From Azorhizobium oxalatiphilum (lineage in GTDB: Bacteria; Pseudomonadota; Alphaproteobacteria; Rhizobiales; Xanthobacteraceae): a stretch of DNA of 64,000 nt. Within the stretch, counting starts at the first letter, position 1. Every line of letters starts with the position of its first letter. Positions 62,691 to 64,000 of the stretch are shown one piece after another. The stretch spans positions 186,001 through 250,000 of the forward strand of contig NZ_BMCT01000002.1 of assembly GCF_014635325.1 (NCBI RefSeq). Reading direction: 5' to 3'. The translations under genes were made by a program, and so were the position numbers. The notes beneath the pieces were generated by a model that saw nothing but the letters and a program-made list of their open reading frames with translations, was not told the DNA's origin and ran no database searches.

Positions 62691-64000
62691 TCAGTTCGCC
62701 GTCTTGCCGGCGGTCGGCAGGAGGGGGCTCGGCTTGGCGATTTGCTCGATCATGGTGCGCACGGCCGCATCGCCACCGCGACTGCGGACGGCTTCCAGCA
62801 GCGGCGCCGCCGCACCGGAGCGGCGGATCAGGCTCTGCGCATCCGGCATCACATAGGCATTGTCCCACGGCCCCTGCACGATGAAGGGCAGGTCGAAGGC
62901 CGTCGCGGCGGCACTGCTCAACAGGCTCGCTTCGCCTTTCAGGTCGAGATCCCGATGCACCACGGAGACCGCGCCGTTGAGGGTCAGCTTCACCAGCTTG
63001 CCCTCGATGCGGGCGCCCTCGATGGTGGCCTGTCCATTCTCGATATGGGCCTTGGCCTCCAGCGTGTTGAATGCCGTGCGCCCGCCACGCAGGTCGCCGC
63101 CCCCGGACAGTGGACGCTGTTCGATGTGGCGTAGCGCCTGCGCCACATCGAGGCCGACGATGGCCCCGGCCTTGCCGGAAAGGGAGATGTCGCCGCTCAG
63201 GGAGTGGGCAAGGCCGTAGATGCTGCTGCCATGTCCGGTGAGGCTGGCCTGGATGGAGCCGGTGCCTTCCAGCCGACGCACGTCGGCCATATCGCCGAGC
63301 GCACGATCCAGCGCCACGTTCGACGCCTCCATATCCAGTCGCAAAGCGAGGGAGCCGCGGGCGGTTTCGGATGGCGCGAGCATCATGGTGGCGCGCAGCA
63401 GGCCACCCCAGGCGCGGGCCTCGCCGATGGACATGTCGAGCCGGCCACCGCGCAGCACGGCTGTTCCGGCCACCCGCTCGAACAGGCTTTCGTCGGCGCG
63501 GATGCTGTTGGCGGACAGGCGCAGGTCAAGATCCACCTTGCGCAGCGGCGAGACATCAAGGCGGGAATGATCCCACTCATGGCCGCCGCCTGCGGTCAGG
63601 GACACGCGGCCATAGGGCGTGATGTTGAGGGCATCGGCGGCAAAGGTGCCTTCCACGAGGGGGCGCTCGCCGTCGAGCTTCATGGTCAGCCCGCCCTCGC
63701 TGCGGTTGCCGTCCATCTCGATATAGGCAGGGGTCAGGGCGATCTGGCGGGCATGGGCCGACAGATGCGCCCCGAAGGCGAAGCGGCCGAAACCGCCCGA
63801 GGTCGCCACCGGCTGGCCGACCCAGCCCAGCAGGTCGCGAAGGTCCGGCGAATCGAGCGTGATCTCGCCCTCGGCCACCGGATTCGGGCCGGCGGCGCTG
63901 GTGCCGCGGAACTTCAGCCAGGAGCCCGCCACCGAAACGTCGAGCTTGGTGTCGCTGTCTACGCCGTCCAGAAAATGGCGGGCATTGCCCACGATCATCC
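62691..64000 (-). CDS. AsmA-like family protein, C-terminal part (5' end off the window)
   Basis: At least 435 residues are present without a start in the window, since the frame continues past the right edge. The repeated beta-strand pattern (for example LEAKAHIENGQATIEGARIEGKLV and SVVHRDLDLKGEASLL) and the late segment FDLPFIVQGPWDNAYVMPD match the C-terminal AsmA domain, which ends many inner-membrane-anchored bridge-like proteins that span the periplasm and are linked to lipid transport and outer-membrane assembly. The N-terminal anchor lies outside. Confidence 0.85.
   Translation of the reverse strand, partial: MIVGNARHFLDGVDSDTKLDVSVAGSWLKFRGTSAAGPNPVAEGEITLDSPDLRDLLGWVGQPVATSGGFGRFAFGAHLSAHARQIALTPAYIEMDGNRSEGGLTMKLDGERPLVEGTFAADALNITPYGRVSLTAGGGHEWDHSRLDVSPLRKVDLDLRLSANSIRADESLFERVAGTAVLRGGRLDMSIGEARAWGGLLRATMMLAPSETARGSLALRLDMEASNVALDRALGDMADVRRLEGTGSIQASLTGHGSSIYGLAHSLSGDISLSGKAGAIVGLDVAQALRHIEQRPLSGGGDLRGGRTAFNTLEAKAHIENGQATIEGARIEGKLVKLTLNGAVSVVHRDLDLKGEASLLSSAAATAFDLPFIVQGPWDNAYVMPDAQSLIRRSGAAAPLLEAVRSRGGDAAVRTMIEQIAKPSPLLPTAGKTAN

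Overview
The window is a chromosomal stretch from a high-G+C alphaproteobacterium, most likely of the order Hyphomicrobiales (Rhizobiales) and plausibly near Azorhizobium/Xanthobacter. The evidence is an F1-ATPase zeta inhibitor gene, the order gltX / comEC / lexA / moeA-moaC / trpCDG, a MlaEFD system with MlaB fused to MlaE, the enoyl-CoA hydratase-like / PaaI / rplM-rpsI neighbourhood, and a giant coiled-coil protein resembling the GROWTH POLE RING (GPR) protein of Agrobacterium. I see no rRNA, IS element, prophage or CRISPR. Nearly all of the window is core or shell chromosome.

Layout. 0-5 kb: a LysR regulator divergent from a cidA/lrgB-type pair, a two-hairpin palindromic element, heme A synthase, a DUF2842 protein and an orphan Wzc-like protein with a broken P-loop. 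5-11 kb: an ECHDC3-like crotonase, a hotdog thioesterase, rplM-rpsI, a secreted Pro-rich protein, an aldo/keto reductase, an HdeA-like protein, tRNA-Lys and an AI-2E-type permease. 11-16 kb: a large unknown protein, an M20 amidohydrolase, a TusA-like protein and gltX. 16-28 kb: comEC with an inserted low-complexity segment, lexA, then a long minus-strand run ppiD-trpE-trpG-trpD-trpC-DUF2147-moaC-moeA. 28-31 kb: tpiA, an MFS carrier and a dipeptide epimerase.

31-48 kb is rich in cell-envelope functions: mlaE-mlaF-mlaD-lipoprotein (phospholipid transport), the 2257-residue GPR-like protein, a ferredoxin, a polyprenol-phosphate-type glycosyltransferase and a polytopic membrane protein, murI and a Tat-exported lytic transglycosylase. 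48-58 kb holds rpsD, an MgtC-family protein, the ATPase zeta subunit, and de novo purine genes purC, purS, purQ, purL and purB with bolA-grxD and a RelBE-type toxin-antitoxin pair between purL and purB. 58-64 kb: a BASS-type transporter, thrC, an M16 peptidase, a GNAT acetyltransferase and the C-terminal part of an AsmA-like protein running off the right edge.

The most striking object is the GPR-like gene at 35.3-42.1 kb. It carries two exact-period in-frame repeat arrays (165/120 bp and 99 bp) and a cluster of TTAAC motifs in its divergent promoter region. Other points of interest are a recurring TTTTCGTTT terminator tail, the apparently dead ATPase of the Wzc-like protein, the comEC insertion, and the structured rpsD leader.
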